From contig NC_079876.1 in assembly GCF_029227915.1 (NCBI RefSeq), positions 25,074,328-25,138,327 on the forward strand: a DNA stretch of 64,000 nt, written 5' to 3'. The DNA is from Hydractinia symbiolongicarpus. Taxonomy: Eukaryota > Cnidaria > Hydrozoa > Anthoathecata > Hydractiniidae. The notes under the pieces are model-generated. The model did no database searches. It was not told the origin of the DNA and saw nothing but the letters and a program-made list of their open reading frames with translations. Position numbers and translations under genes: made by a program. This document shows, in pieces, positions 1-13,391 of the stretch (position 1 is the stretch's first letter; each line of letters begins with the position of its first letter).

Positions 1-2
1 CT

Positions 3-3000
3 TCCAAGCCTGTACCGAAAAAGGTAGAAGAATGCATTGCTCATGTGGTTGGAATAAAAATGCAGCAGTCAAACTTGCCGAATAAAACTGTCCAATTGCC
101 CAGTGGAAGTTCACAAGTAAGATTACTTATGTATGGAGTGGACTCAGTAAAAGTGATTTGACATTGACTTTTTTTAACAAGCAACTGATTTTCAAACGGC
201 TGATAAAGCAAAAAATTTTGATCTTAGCAATTTTAAGGCTGAAATCAAAACTGAAAATAAGTTGCTTATATATGTGCATACCTAGGTTATCATTTTTTTA
301 CAATTCCAGTGAAATGTTTCTTATACACATTTTTTATACAAAAAACAAGCCATAATAAGAACAAGACAAATTTTAAAATGTTCAGAGTAAATAATTAAAA
401 ATAATAATAAATATAAGTAAGTGGCTAGAGGGGTCACAGAATATAGGAAGTTTTGGGGGTCAATAAAAACCATTCTATATATTAGGAGATTTACTAAAAT
501 TTTGATGTGCCCACCCTAAATGCTAAGGCGTCTACATCGTTAAGTGATCTTATATAAAAAATGTGTATAACTACTTTATACAAAAATACAAAACTATGCT
601 ATGTTATATTAAAAATAATGTACACATAATTGTCTGTAACAATATGATAATTTTAATAGTAATATTACATTTTACATAAAACAAATTAATAACATATGTT
701 CCATATTTTAGCCATTGACAATAACACCCATTAGAATTCCTCGCAAGTCTTCTGATGAAACATGTGAAAGGAATGTGCGGAAAAGAGCAAATACAGCCAA
801 GGAGTTAATCCATCTGATGTCTGGTGAAGAAACCCAATCTGTCACAAAACAGACCACAGCACTGCTAAAGTCTATGGAAGAAAGTGACAGAAATACTATC
901 ATTAAAAATTTGGGTACAGAAGTCATTATTCCAGCCAATCACATCACAGCAATGAAATCAAATTTAAACATGCCATGGAATCAACTACGTGAAATATCAC
1001 GTTGGTTGAAAACATTCAACATAAAAATTGAATCAGAAAAAAAAGCAAGAAGTGTCGCTGCTGAATGGGTAGGCCAAGGACTGAGAGTTGAGCTGGCTCC
1101 TCTCACCAAATTATCAGTTGGAAACAGGGTATCCGTTATACCTAGGCCCTGGGGGTATCTGTATAATGTAGTTGGCCACATTCTGTATCAACTCAAAAAG
1201 CTAGAATGTCACAATTTACTTGTAAAACATAGTTTCATTCCTGACAATGAGATCCATGTTAAAATTGGTGGAGACCATGGAGGAAATAGTTTTAAAATGG
1301 CATATCAAATAGGCAATGTTCTAAACCCAAACAAGAAGGAAAACACAATAATGTTTAGCATTTTTGAAGGTAACAAACATTAATGCAATATATTACAAAT
1401 ATGAAAAAAAAAAAATTAAAACTGGAATTTCCAAAATTCTATGCATGTGATGTCTAATTGTGATCTAAAGTAGAAATGATCTAAGTGATCTAAAGTAGAA
1501 ATCAAAACATTTTTTATATTTTTTTTTTAAATTAGGGAAAGACACAAGAACAAACTTAAGAGTCTGCCTTGAACGGTTTCGACCACAAATAAAAATGCTG
1601 CAACAAGTCAAATATAAAGAGTCGATATTCCGTGTATTTATGTATGGCGACTACGAATTTCTGTGTGCAATGTATGGTATAACTGGTGCAAATGGTAAAT
1701 ATTAATTACTTAAGATCTGGGGCAAGTTGCTAGTTGATAATCAAAATTAATTAATTTTTACAGAACTTTTTTTGCAACTTCATAAAGTTCCTGTAGTTTA
1801 ACAATGGGTTTTTACTACGCAGATATGGGAAATGCATAGTTAAAAATGGTTTATTTTTAAAAGTTTCTAATAAAATATGTATACTTTAACATTTGTGTTT
1901 AGGGCGTCACAGCTGTTTGTTTTGCAACATTACCTCAAAACTAATGAACATCCCAGTGTTTACTCGCAAGAAATTTAAGAAAAGGTCACTGGCGACACTT
2001 GAAGAAAATTTAGCAGATTTCCGTGAAAGTGGTGGGAGCCCTAAAAATGCGAAAGAATTTTATAATGTCATTGACAACATATTTTTTGACATACCTATTG
2101 ATCAAGTATACATCATATTTTTATGCTTTTCCACTGCAAGTTGATTTAATAATCCCAAAATAAAATCTATATAAACACCTAATTTTAGGTCTGTATTCCT
2201 GGTCTTCATATTTCCTTGGGTGTATATCAAAAGATGTTTAAAATGTTTGAGTCTTCTTGCCAAGACTATGATGTAAAAATAGCTCTGCTGTTGGCAACAG
2301 AAGACAATGAACTGGATTCAGATTATGGTGACTACATCGAAGTCCTTAAAGAAACAAATGACTTGCAGCAAAAGCTGGAAGATGAAAAAGCCAAATTAGC
2401 AAACCAGCAAGATCAGTTAAACTGGCTTGTAATATCTGGTGGCTTACAACGAAATATACTGACGTACGAGAAAAGTATAATAAAAACTGAGAAGAAAATC
2501 ACAGAATTAGAATTAGAAATCTCAACCTTGGGAAACAACAAAAGAATTTTAGTGGGTATGATCATTTTTATTACCTAAGTAATTTTTTGTGATATTCGCA
2601 AATGTTTTTTTGTCTGGAAATTCCAAGAAATTTAATTCCCGAAAAAAAACTTTCCAAAATTATAATTTTCATTCTGATCTTATGATGCAAGCCTTATATT
2701 CTCTCCAATCTAAAGCTATGTTTAATAGTTTGTTCATCTTATTTTAGGTGTTGGTCCTTGTGCTTCTTCAATAGATAAAACGCTGCAAAAAATGGGTGTT
2801 GAACGTCAGGCCTACCATGGCCAAAGTTTTATCGGCAACCATGTACATAAATTGCTAAAGGTTTGTTAATACTAACAATAATGTAGCAATTTAAAAATAA
2901 CATATTTAAAGAAAATTAAAAAAACAATCTTGCTCTTATAGAAAGAAAACATCCAAAATTTAACATCCAGCATTAAAGAGATTGTTGCAGCACAAAAGCA

Positions 3001-3679
3001 TGATGACCAGCTTATTCACAGTGTGAATTTAGAAATGGATAAGTACGACATGTTATTTACTTACTTTGCAGAAGTTCATAACATTTACAATTCGGCAAAA
3101 TATCTGTCATGTGAGGAAATACTGGCTTTAGGTGAGAAACTTGTTCCTTTTTTTAATAATAAATAAGTTTTTTTTAAAATTTCATGTGCCAAAAACAAAA
3201 CAAAAAGAAAGAATAATATACATATAGTACATAATTCTAGAAATTTCAATTAATAAATTCATGATGCATCTGCGAACTAACTGGCCAAAAGTTAATATTT
3301 CACCAAAACTGCATATGCTTGAAGATCATGTCACTGAGTTCATAGCAAAATGGAATGTTGGATTTGGGTTTTATGGCGAACAAGGTAAACAGCCACTTAA
3401 ATTTGTAACCTGGTAACACCAAAATTTGTGTTTTTTACCAAAATGTGTTATTTTTCAGAAAATGTGTAGCTAGCTAGCTTAAATGTCAAATTATAACATT
3501 TTTAAGGTGGAGAAAGCTTGCATCATGAAATCAACAGGATGTCGAGCAGGTACAGCTGCATCAAAAACCCAGTCGAGCGGTTACGAAATACATTAAAGCA
3601 ACATTTTGTTAATGTAAATCCTGAATCGAGCCAATTAAAACCAAAAATTAAAAAAAGAAAAATTGCACGTGAAGAATAA
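3..3679 (+). CDS. Multi-exon gene of unrecognised family with transposase-like (DDE/RNase H-like) motifs; 5' end outside window
   Basis: Nine exons join in frame with GT..AG boundaries: 3-116, 712-1369, 1536-1694, 1903-2105, 2189-2555, 2748-2860, 2942-3131, 3241-3384 and 3507-3679 (TAA). They give 706 visible residues. There is no start codon in the first visible exon, so the gene continues upstream. Motifs seen: KIGGDHGG (Asp codon at 1273), MYGDYE (Asp at 1649), GRHSCLFC (a CxxC-type pair, exon 4), GLHISLG (exon 5), a Lys/Glu-rich probable coiled coil (about 2320-2550), KLHMLEDH (exon 8) and GEQGGESLHHE spanning the exon 8/9 junction (Glu codons at 3378 and 3512). The last two resemble the C-terminal catalytic-Glu region of RNase H-fold transposases. 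The tail is basic (KIKKRK). I cannot name the family. It could be an intron-containing transposon or a domesticated host gene. A possible poly(A) signal lies near 3990. The exon structure is well supported; the function is inference. Confidence 0.75.
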
Positions 3680-4429
3680 CTTTTAGACTTACAGCTTAGA
3701 TAGCTAGTTATATCTTTAACTGCATATTAGCATTACTTTGCAAGCTCCTTTAGTCTTTGCATTATTTCAAAGGTGGATCAGCTGGTCTAGAAAGAAAAAG
3801 AATTGAACAGTTAATTAGCTTACTACATGCATAGTTCATTTTTATTTGACTTTTTGTCGAGCTTACGTTAGTAGTGTATGAGACGCAGAAACCTTATTTA
3901 GAGTTACAGAATTGTTTATATAGAATGTTGTTTAGTGTTGTTATTCTGTGAAATATTAGCTTAGTAAACTACAACAGTTTTAATGCCTACAATAAATCAT
4001 ACAGTAGATTATGTCAAAGAGGGAGTTAAAATTTTCAGGTTTTACACTAACTTTTATTGCCAGAATTCAGCGCTCTAGCATTCTTTCAGAAGTACTGATA
4101 CAGTTTTTTCGTTTTTCTTACCTTGTAGATGAGCCTTTCAGCTTTCCAAAAATATATAATACACCAGCCACATAACTTCGCAACGTCCACAAAACCAAAA
4201 ATTAGTTGGAACAAGTTGCCATGTTAATTTTAACAAAAAAAAGTATGCCTTCAAAACTGCCACAGTATTACTCCAACAGCATGCTTGTCGCAAAGGTAAA
4301 AGAAAGATTTAGCTTCCAGCGTGTTGAAATGCTTTAAAAAACTAAATTAAATCCACTGAAATAGATTCTATCATGCAAAAGCGATTTCAAAAAGTTAGTT
4401 ACTTATTTATCATGATTGTTTTTATTTGC

Positions 4430-4480
4430 GCCCGCCATCTTGCGCCTCAACGTGGCCGTAATTATTGACGCATGCGCAGT
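4430..4480. promoter_or_regulatory. Promoter-like cluster: YY1-type and NRF1-type motifs
   Basis: CCCGCCATCTTGCGC at about 4431 matches the reverse complement of the YY1 core (AAGATGGCGG), and ACGCATGCGCAGT at 4468-4480 matches the palindromic NRF1 site. Both are typical of metazoan housekeeping promoters near the start site. The local GC content is higher than the flanks. No recognised gene starts nearby on either strand, since the transposase-like gene ends 750 bp upstream on the plus strand. Confidence 0.35.
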
Positions 4481-5046
4481 CTTAGTTTCCGCTCTGAAAC
4501 AGCCGTGATTAAAGCTTATTTGTTTCTCCTATCAATTTTGAATTGTTCTGGGACCGAGGTTGCTTTCTTTTTTAAAAAAACTATCGAATTCGAATAATAA
4601 TTCGAATCTAAAATGTAAAAAACACAACTGTTGTTGTAGAGCGGCTTTTGTTGACGAGCGAGTATAAAGGGTTAATGTTGTTGTCAGAAATATTTGTTAT
4701 AACGAAGAAGAACGTAGGATGATATAACGCCAAAAAAAATGATTGGAAATGTATCAGACAATTGTAGCTAGCTATACATTTTCAATTTGTTTTCTTTGGT
4801 ATGAAGCGAAGTTTAGTAATCGAAGTAAAAAACTGATTGGACTTTTATCCAGAGAACGTTAGCTACAACTGAGAAAGCGATAGAAAACCAGGTGTGTTGT
4901 TTAGATTATTTGGTAGAGAAATGAATTTAGGTAAATAACGTTTTTTAAGCCGTTTACACACTCCAAACTAAACTTTCCCTTAAATATGAAGTTAAATATG
5001 TTCTGCCTTCAGCCTGAACATATTTTTTTTGTAAGAATATACTCAG

Positions 5047-5430
5047 GGTCGGTTTAAGATATCTTAAAATATGTCCAACCTCGATTGTTTTAAATTAAAT
5101 TAAATTAAAGAATTTGCCAATAGCTATAGCAACTTATAGCAAGCCTTATTTTATTAAGGCATTATATATTTTCAGGACATAGACATGCTAAGAATATAAT
5201 TAAGAATAATAGACAGGGTAAATCCCTCGATATTAGTGAGGCTAGCCATGTAAAATATGCATATCTATCCAAGAATAACGAGGATAGTCAAGATAGTCAA
5301 GAAATTTAAGAACATTTTTTGTTATATACTTTAAACAATGGGTCAGAAGTTCAGAATATTCTAAGAATATGTCTAATCTTGATAGTTTGTTCTAAATATA
5401 AAAAAATTGCCAATAGCTATAGCAAGATAT
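5047..5430. repeat. Pair of degenerate direct repeats
   Basis: The segment at 5047-5150 and the segment at 5341-5430 share, in order, an AAGATATCTTA/GAATATTCTAA-like start, ATATGTC(C/T)AA, a TTGAT/TCGAT step and TTGCCAATAGCTATAGCAA. They are about 290 bp apart in the same orientation, with the interspersed repeat at 5206-5275 between them. No coding potential is seen. Confidence 0.45.
5206..5275 (+). repeat. Interspersed repeat, copy 1 (second copy at 35880-35945)
   Basis: AATAATAGACAGGGTAAATC, CCTCGAT, GTGAGGCTAGCCATG and TAAAATATGCA follow one another here and again at 35880-35945, on the same strand with few differences over about 66 bp. It is the conserved part of a dispersed repeat whose full limits and class cannot be set from two copies. 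Confidence 0.6.
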
Positions 5431-6410
5431 AAAAATTTGTATGATGCACAAATTTAATTAGAAGTTTACTTTTTTATTGCGTATATATCACACAAACTGG
5501 ACCTTTTTCTCTCCAAAGCAATGGGCAAGTACACCAGGGAAAGTTAAGAACATGAAGGCTGAAATGAAAAAAAGAAAAAAAACACTTGGTAACTTTAATG
5601 TTTGCTATTGTTTACATAATTGCCAACCTTGCAGGACCATTATTCTTATATAATACAGCGTGTATATCGCAGAGAAAAATTTATATAAAATGTAAAAAGT
5701 AATTTTTCCGTTGTTACTGTTTTTAACGCTACGACGTGGTTGATGTCGTTATAACAAACCCTAATGTAAACAACCTTAATCACTGTTACCTCTGTTACGT
5801 TACCGTTTTAAAATAATATTCGATTCTTAAATCCGAAAACACTGCATTGTTATCATGCACGGCACGTTTACGCATTGGGAGGGTTGCTGTATGCAATAGA
5901 CTAAATAGCTAATTTCGTATGATGCATTAGAAATTGTACGTTGTGAAAATTTTGCATTAACCTTTTTTGTGTGACTTAACGATTTTTCCTAATGTCTGGT
6001 ATACTATTTTCCCTAGTGTACTTCTGGCATGGCATGACAGAGCAAGTATTTAGTTTTACCAGATTTAGCTTTTTACATAACCTTTGTTAAACACCTTCGA
6101 TTGTGTTAGACCTTCTGCATTTTTATTTTAATTTATTTTTATTTTGTTGTTGAACCTGCTTATATTTTTACACGTTTTGTTTTAGCGGGTATAAATATTT
6201 TAATGGAGATTGTAAGCAACCTCAATCTCAGGGCTTTTTTTCTCTTTTATTTTTTTTTATTGCCGCACATGCTTATTTTGTGGACGTTTTGTTTCAGCAG
6301 GTATATATATAGAATAATGCAAAATAATGCAAATTGTGACTTTTAAAAATTCAAATTACTGTGTTCTACGTTTTTATTTTGCATCCATCATATGGACTCG
6401 ATGAGAGATT

Positions 6411-7146
6411 CAGTGGATTCTTCCACGAGACTTCGGCTAGTCTCTTATAATAATACGGAGAGTGTGTCTGTGTGTCTGTGACAGGCAAAGTGGATGTCTT
6501 CATTTTCCTTTGATGTTGCCGAAAAATGCATCTCTAATATGTCAAATTTTCTGACGAAAATAACACTACTTTAACGTCAATATCCTATATTAAATTAATG
6601 AAGCCATTACAGTGCACCTAAAACTTTGAGGCCAAATAACTTGGAAACGAGCCGGTGACGTCAATGATTTTTCACCGCGTGAGTAAGTGGGGACCACCTA
6701 GGACCAATTTGGGTAATTTTCCGAAACCTGGGTCCCCGAGTCCGTTTCGGAATGGACGGGTTGATGACGTCATCAAAAAACCTTTAAACCCTAATATCTC
6801 TGCAACCGTTTGTCAAAAGAACATGATCCTATACATTTTCTTGCTCAGCATTTCAAGATGAAGGCAACAGGTATACAAATTTCTAAAAAAAAATTTTAAG
6901 GTCTTGACGGGCCATTGCTGACGTCAGCAAAAGTTTTAAACCTTTATATCTTCTTAACCGTTCGTCAATAGCACATGATCATACATTTTCTTGATCAGCA
7001 GTTTAAGCTCTAAACAATAGAGGCAACGTGAAAACAAGGTTCTTTTATTTTGTGAATGGGTTGCTGACGTCAATAAAATTCGAATGACGCTTCTTTTTCA
7101 TATTTATCCTGCCTCAGTGGATTCTTCCACGGGCTTTATCGACTAG
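6411..7146 (+). mobile_element. Helitron-like non-autonomous element (copy A), preceded by the 3' end of another copy
   Basis: The full unit runs 6441-7146 (706 bp). It begins TCTCTTATAATAATACGG and ends with a short hairpin (GTGGA-TTCT-TCCAC) about 12 bp before CTAG, followed by T. Bases 6411-6440 carry a second such end (hairpin then CTAG) directly abutting the start, as in a tandem insertion. A 5' TC, a 3' hairpin plus CTRR and insertion between A and T without target duplication are Helitron hallmarks. An inverted copy (B) at 13392-14129 shares both ends and the interior, including TGACGTCA-rich stretches. A short open frame at 6655-6861 has a similar counterpart in copy B, but no replicase or helicase is encoded. 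Confidence 0.6.
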
Positions 7147-8097
7147 TAAATAATTAATAACTCGTGAATATTTTATTTAAAATTAAAGGTAAAGTGTTTT
7201 CGTAGAACTATGGGTCTAGTTATTGTTAAACAGACAACAGGATAACATAACATAACAGGATAAAAACGAAAAAAATAAAGAAATAACTTATAAAGGTATA
7301 GATGAAAAATAATAATATATTTGTATAGATTATTAAAGTGTAAATGTTTCCTATGTTATAGGTAGAAATGCAATTTTTTTCTCGTTCTGCAAAACTCTCT
7401 TTAATTATTATACAGATTAAATATATTTGAGGAATTTTAAACTTTGAGCACACTATTGAAAACTCTAAAAGATGAAAAGGATTTTTTCTCATTTTATCCC
7501 TCTTAACAATAAATATTTTTGATTCTTTTTTTGAAAATATCAGGAAAATATGCCAAAGAATCAATATTGAAAAATATTTTGGGTTACCGTATCTTTAACT
7601 GTAATTCCCATTGACTCTCATGTCCGCATGACCACAGGGTGCTAACTTATTCCAAGTGGAATCTCGTCCTACATGACAATGTTAAGTAATCTCAAAAAAT
7701 GCGCCATTTGGGACATTCTAATAATTATTGTATATGAACTTTATTTTGTATATATACACAGTAATTATTAGCATGTGGTCAAAGTTTTTTGTACTGTACA
7801 TGTACTGCATTTGTAAAGCAAAATAAGTAATGATGCTTAAAATTACAATTAATAAATAAATGTGGTTTTCGAAGATTGTTGTATGTATTAGGCAGAATTG
7901 GATGGGTTTTCCAATCATTGGTTTATAGGAGATGTGCTTCAACTTATCTGTATTCAAATTCGATACCGCATTTTCATATTTGCTAGATATACCGTTAATC
8001 CAACATCGTGTGCAATACGGATATTCCCACCGGCAATCCAAATTTATTTCCATCACCAAAAATGAATTCTGAAGCGGCCGTACCAAATTGCAATACC
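7147..8097. other. Non-coding stretch
   Basis: AT-rich sequence with no exon-like open frame supported by splice signals and no recognisable repeat beyond short A/T runs. Confidence 0.4.
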
Positions 8098-8101
8098 TTA
8101 A

Positions 8102-9039
8102 CCCTATTTGGTATGGGGGGCATAGAGTGCCCGCGGCATCTTCAAAGTCTAATAACTTTTTAAATACTGGGTGAAAGTAGCTGAAATTTTGTGACTTTTC
8201 CTAACTTTTATTGCGCTTACGGATAGTAAAAAAATATTTTCAAAAATTGTCCTGTCAATGCCACTTTGTCCTTTTTGACAGGTGATCATATCAACTTTTT
8301 TATTCTAGTGCTAAAAATAAATACTTTCTAAACTAACCAGTTGTATGAATATGGGATTATGTATGTGATAGTCATCATACAATATTGACATGCATACTGT
8401 GTAATTTGCGGACCGGAATATTGGTAATTTACAGACCAGAGTGTTTGTAATTTCCTATTTCTCTACTTTATATTTTTCTCTACTTTATATTATTGTCATA
8501 TGATAACGGCATAGGTCATTTTCTCCCATGTCAATCCAAATTGTCTTTATTGAGTAGCTACTGACGTAAGTGCTAATAGATATGCCAAGTTTTATTCCAT
8601 GACAGCTACTAACACTTTCTCAAATACTCAAATATAGATTTTTAAAAAAAAATTCTTGAAGAAGATTTGAATTCTGTGGGATTTCAATTTTTTTCTTAGA
8701 GAAATCCTTTGACTTTATACTACCTGTTAATGTTCCTAATAATATCTTACATTCTTATATTACTTTTTAATGACTAGTACTGTAAATAGTTTAAAACGAG
8801 AATTTCCTAGAAAGACTTATTTTCTTCAACCATTGTCTCATTATGACGTCATCACTTCCTGTCATGACATGTCAACCTAAATATTTTGTCACTAATCACG
8901 TCACAACATATTGATGCTTCTTTGTGCGAAGTTTTGTCACTTAAAACCAAACTGAACAAAAGTTACAGCCCGCGAGCACTTGCCCACTATGCCCCCCCCC
9001 CCATACTTACAAGGGTAAAAAAGCCGATACCAAGTAGGG
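8102..9039. mobile_element. TTAA-flanked piggyBac-like MITE (subfamily 2)
   Basis: Terminal inverted repeats CCCTATTTGGTAT (8102) and ATACCAAGTAGGG (to 9039) are flanked on both sides by TTAA (8098-8101 and 9040-9043). TTAA target duplications with CCC-starting termini are characteristic of piggyBac-type transposition. The 938 bp interior has no transposase and differs from the two elements at 16852 and 51584, whose ends are nearly the same. A run of C lies at 8992-9002. Confidence 0.7.
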
Positions 9040-9043
9040 TTAA

Positions 9044-12000
9044 AGGTAGTGACTGCTTGAAACTTATAATTGCTGTTATTCGTGCACTGATAATCACAAA
9101 AATTCATGTGGCCATGCCGAAGCACAGCTTAGAAATGGGGTTAGAGACTGGGTAAAAGGTTCAGTATGCGTAATTGTGCGTAAAAAAGCATACCCCTCAA
9201 ATCACACTGAGATGTCTTTATCATTTCATTTCTTGTGGAATACATATGTAGATTGCATTCTAGTCGCTCGATACATTCTTCAAACGTTTTTCAATAAAAG
9301 TGGCGACTAAAAGCAATAAAATTAATGTTATTTGCTTTCAGTATGAACCTGTTAGAGAAAGTAGCTCGGAAACCCAGCCCAGTTTTAATGATTCGGAAGA
9401 TAGTGACACCAACCGTGACGAGACGGTATATGGAATTAGGAACAATATGAATGAATGAATGGAAAATGCTGTGTGGTAACTGCGTGCTGATGCCAGACAC
9501 GAACTCGATGAGAGATAATATGCTCATTTGGATGGTAAGAGCAGCAATAACTTACGTTCGGCAGGAATAAAAAGTGCTGAGGACCCGAGAAATTTATATT
9601 GATGACATATTATTTTTCGTTATAGAGAGAAATTGCTTCACCCAGGCTTCGCACCAATAGTTTTACTGAAAAATAATCTGTGGACGGCATTGGTTGTGCT
9701 GCACGATAAAGAGAGTCGAGGATTATCTAACAAGGATAATGTGCACAACAAGTACGTCTTCATATCTCCTAGTGTCATTCGTTGTAATAGAAATAATTGA
9801 CATATTCAATGTTTCATTTCAGGTCTTACAGATATGTGACATACCGCCAGTATTGTTAGATCATTCACACAAGATTGGGAGGAGGTGTCCGTCGTGTCAT
9901 GAAAAAGCGAAAGTTCCGGAGGTGGATTGTTGTTGGAGAGGAGGAGAGGAAAACTAATGTAATGTATTTATAATAACTTTCATTAATCTCTAATCCCTGT
10001 CAGGTCGCTCTGTCGGCGCAATTTTTTTCTCGCATTGACGATTTCTGTTCTTTACTGCCCTTTCTTTCCACTTCATGCACGTACAATGACCTTCTTAATG
10101 ATGTATCCTAGATATCCAAACTTTTTCTCCTTTTACGTTTACACTAACGTCGATATTTGGTTCGTAATTATTTAAAAATATATTGTCAACTATCATATGA
10201 TTCCTCATAGTCGTCGCATGAAAGGAGGCCCTGGGAATGAGACTGTTCTACGGAGCTTTTGAAGCCCAACCACGAAGCGGTTTTAACACTCACACTAAGG
10301 TAACAGATAAATAAATTTCTTGAAAAAAATAAATTTCTTGAAGAAAATAGATAAATAACCATAAAAAAACCGTATAAACGGATACAGCGAATATTGATCG
10401 ATACGGCGCCCTAATTAAATTTGCTGTTATCTCTGCGAAACTCTCGTTGCATTTTAAGCACTCTCACCGACGGGTGTGAGTGAACAACGTTTTATTGTCC
10501 AGCGCTGAAGGATATATGTGTTTCAATATTTACCATAATTGTAAGACGTTCCATCTGGTAAAAACTATGTCGCTGCATTGGGGCACCATTGCTGCTTGTG
10601 TTTCAGCTATTGTACCTGGTTTAAAGTCTACCTGGACTGCAAAATCGCGAACTTTCACGCTTGAAACTTGTGTTGCGGAACTTCTCGTCGAGGATATTCT
10701 TAACCTTTCCGTTTGAATACCAATGTAGTACCATGAAGGAGCGTCATGAGATGAACATGGTTTAACGTCTGCAATGCTACAATCTTCAACAAATTCACAT
10801 TCTAGAACCTGTGAAATAGCCTAGATGAATTTAAAAAGAGAATGATGTAAGTGAAAAGTTCACTTAAATCACAGGGCCTGGAAAGTAGATTGTATTCAAA
10901 GTCTAACATTTTCCTGTCATCTGTTTTTCGCTCTTATCTTCGATGTTATTCTTTGCTTTGCTTTTTCCTTATGAGAAAATATTGATGGCACCACCCCTCT
11001 TACAAATCTAACATGAAATGTAACACTCGCTTGTGCTTTGCATGGCCAAGCTCGAGTCGAAAAAATCTTTCAAAAAATGGTCAAATGTACCCTCCCATAT
11101 TTCGAAAAATTATCTCTGCCCATTCCTTGGAAGCATGCTTTTCGTAATTTATCATCTTTAGGAAAGCGGAAGAAACTTCTATCTTTTTCACGCAGCATAC
11201 GAAGTCATGATTCTTTTACAACTTAAAGATTTTAGCGCGCATCTTATTGGAATATAAAACTTAGGGCCCGGTTTTCACGCAAATATTTTCGAACATTTAT
11301 TTCATATTCCAAACTTAGGCTGACGTTGCAGTTGTACCTAATTAGTATAATAAAACAATTTAAATACTTTGTGTTGATAAAAAATCAAAAAATGTATTTG
11401 CTTGCATGATATAACAGTAACTTTACTTCGTATATTTTCTTCCTCTTGATATTATTTTTTCCCAATGTGTACAAGGTCCTTCATTTTTTTAAAGTTTGCA
11501 AAGGAAGAAAAAAACTAACAAATTATTCATTTAAATCTCACCTGTTTTTCTTTTTGACAAATACATTCATTTCCTTGAGACCCATAAGTCTTGTGTTTTG
11601 ATGGAATATGCCCAATGACGTAAACAGAAACCATATTACAAAAGCCTCGTTTTCGTGCGTAACTCTGATTTCAAAATGGAGAATGTGATCGGAAGCACGG
11701 AGAGGAAGCCTGGAAGTTTTATTCTTCAACTTCGTAAATAGTAAGATAATTAACTGAATACTTGATATAAGCAGTCACTACCTTTAAAGAGTCCTTAAAT
11801 TCAACCCTTCAGAATTCAATTACTCTTCACGCAGGAATGATGTTACTTAAAATTTATCGATAAATAGATTGACGAACCGTTACTGAGTGTCAACCAATAT
11901 TTCGCACGGATTGACGAATATGTGACCGAAAGAGTAAACGATCCGCCATCGACTGTATATTCTTTTAAATCGATGAATACAGCAATGACGGGAACATGAC

Positions 12001-13391
12001 GCTCATACAAATTCACTTAATAAATCGACAACTCTAAAACGCAGTGAAGAATCGCATTTAAGCTTTTGACCTTGGAGAAAAGAAATAACAAAAGTCCCTC
12101 TACGACTTGGTATTAAGCCTAGTTTATACCGCGATACAGCCTCACAACAAGACAAAGATCATATCAAATTTAACAAAATCAATCTGACATATTCAGCTGA
12201 ATTCGAGACAATTAATGAGACCAATTGCTCCTCTAAATATGCTGAGTATAACGAAGAAAATCCAGTACGTTTTACTGATCTCACACTTCACAACAGGCGA
12301 TAATAGTTTACAGCTGTTGAAATATTGTGCTTTAATAATAGTAGCTTCGCTAAAGTACTTCGCTAAAGTACAGGAAATCGATAAAGAGTAGCCTAGATAA
12401 AATCAAAACAAGAAGCCCGATGGCTTAAAGATTTCAGCCATCAGCAGAGATAATATAGTGTGAGATTATTCCCAGAAAACGCGATGCATGTTATTTGCGA
12501 CTAAAGTTTAACAAGTTTAAAAACAAAGAAAAAAACAAAGTAAGCCCAGCGTAAATATCTTTTGTTCTGAGGACGAAACATACTATATTAGAACACAAGT
12601 ATTAAAATCTAAGAACATGTTAACATTATTCTAAGGCTTTGTGAAGCTTGCCTAAAAATTTTTTTAATAAAGATATTAAAAAATATAAAAATTCCAAGTG
12701 CTACACCCTGTAGAAATTATCATCAAATTACGGTAACACCGTAAATTACAGAATAATCACCCCCCGGCTGAGTAAGCACTACTACTTAATTAACTGCCCT
12801 GCCAATTACGCGACCCCTGTAATGGGGGAAATTAAATTAGCTTCCTCTCCACGTGCTTATTCATCATTTACGGCAAATTAAGAACATCTCAAGAATATTT
12901 GTAGGCTGCATTTCAAATGTTAAAAACATTGAAAGGGCTTTCTTCCATATTCATGTTCTTATAAAAAAAGAATGTCTATATATAAATAAAAAAATAAAAT
13001 ATTTTACATATAGTATTCTCTAAAAAAATAAAAGCAATAACTTGATGTCTTTGAAATTAATCTAGAAAATTTTGGACATTTTATGATGTAAACAAATTCT
13101 TTTATGTAACATTGAACTTTTGAATGTTTCAGAATTTAGGCGTTATTCTTACTGTCTCGCTCAATTTGAAAATGCAATTGGATAATTTTCCATACAACAC
13201 ATATTTATCCCTCATTTTTCATACAACATCGGTAAACCACAATTTCAGTGAAATATCACCAGAAAGACGAAAAAACATTCTTTCTTGCAAGTTTAAAGCT
13301 GCTTTCATTTTGGGTCAGGTTTTTTATAGTAACTTCTAAATTTCAGCAGATTTTCCGCTTTTTCACCCTCAAGTGTTCTTTAATTGTATTA
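9044..13391. other. Long stretch without a recognised gene
   Basis: One exon-like segment, 9342-9426, lies between a good acceptor (tttgctttcag) and a donor (gtatat). It would encode an acidic, Ser/Glu/Asp-rich peptide, but no partner exon is convincing. An open frame ending near 9957 contains CPSCHEK but has no other support. A short tandem repeat (CTTCGCTAAAGTA, two copies) is at about 12346-12371. The remainder is AT-rich and unassigned. Confidence 0.4.

Larger units (their letters stand above)
3680..6410. other. Non-coding stretch after the transposase-like gene
   Basis: No convincing coding exon is seen. The stretch holds an AATAAA near 3990, a promoter-like motif cluster at 4430-4480 and two degenerate direct repeats at 5047-5150 and 5341-5430. 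A short possible exon, ATG AAT TTA G followed by gtaaat near 4921, looks like a first coding exon, but no partner exon was found downstream. Confidence 0.5.

Noticed and set aside
6655-6861. 68-codon open frame, with a similar one at 13704-13895 (-), as a conserved small gene
   Set aside because: Both lie at the same place in copies of a Helitron-like element, so similarity follows from element homology. No known domain.
9694-9957. Open frame containing CPSCHEK as a zinc-finger gene
   Set aside because: Only one CxxC pair, no further zinc ligands, and no partner exon.
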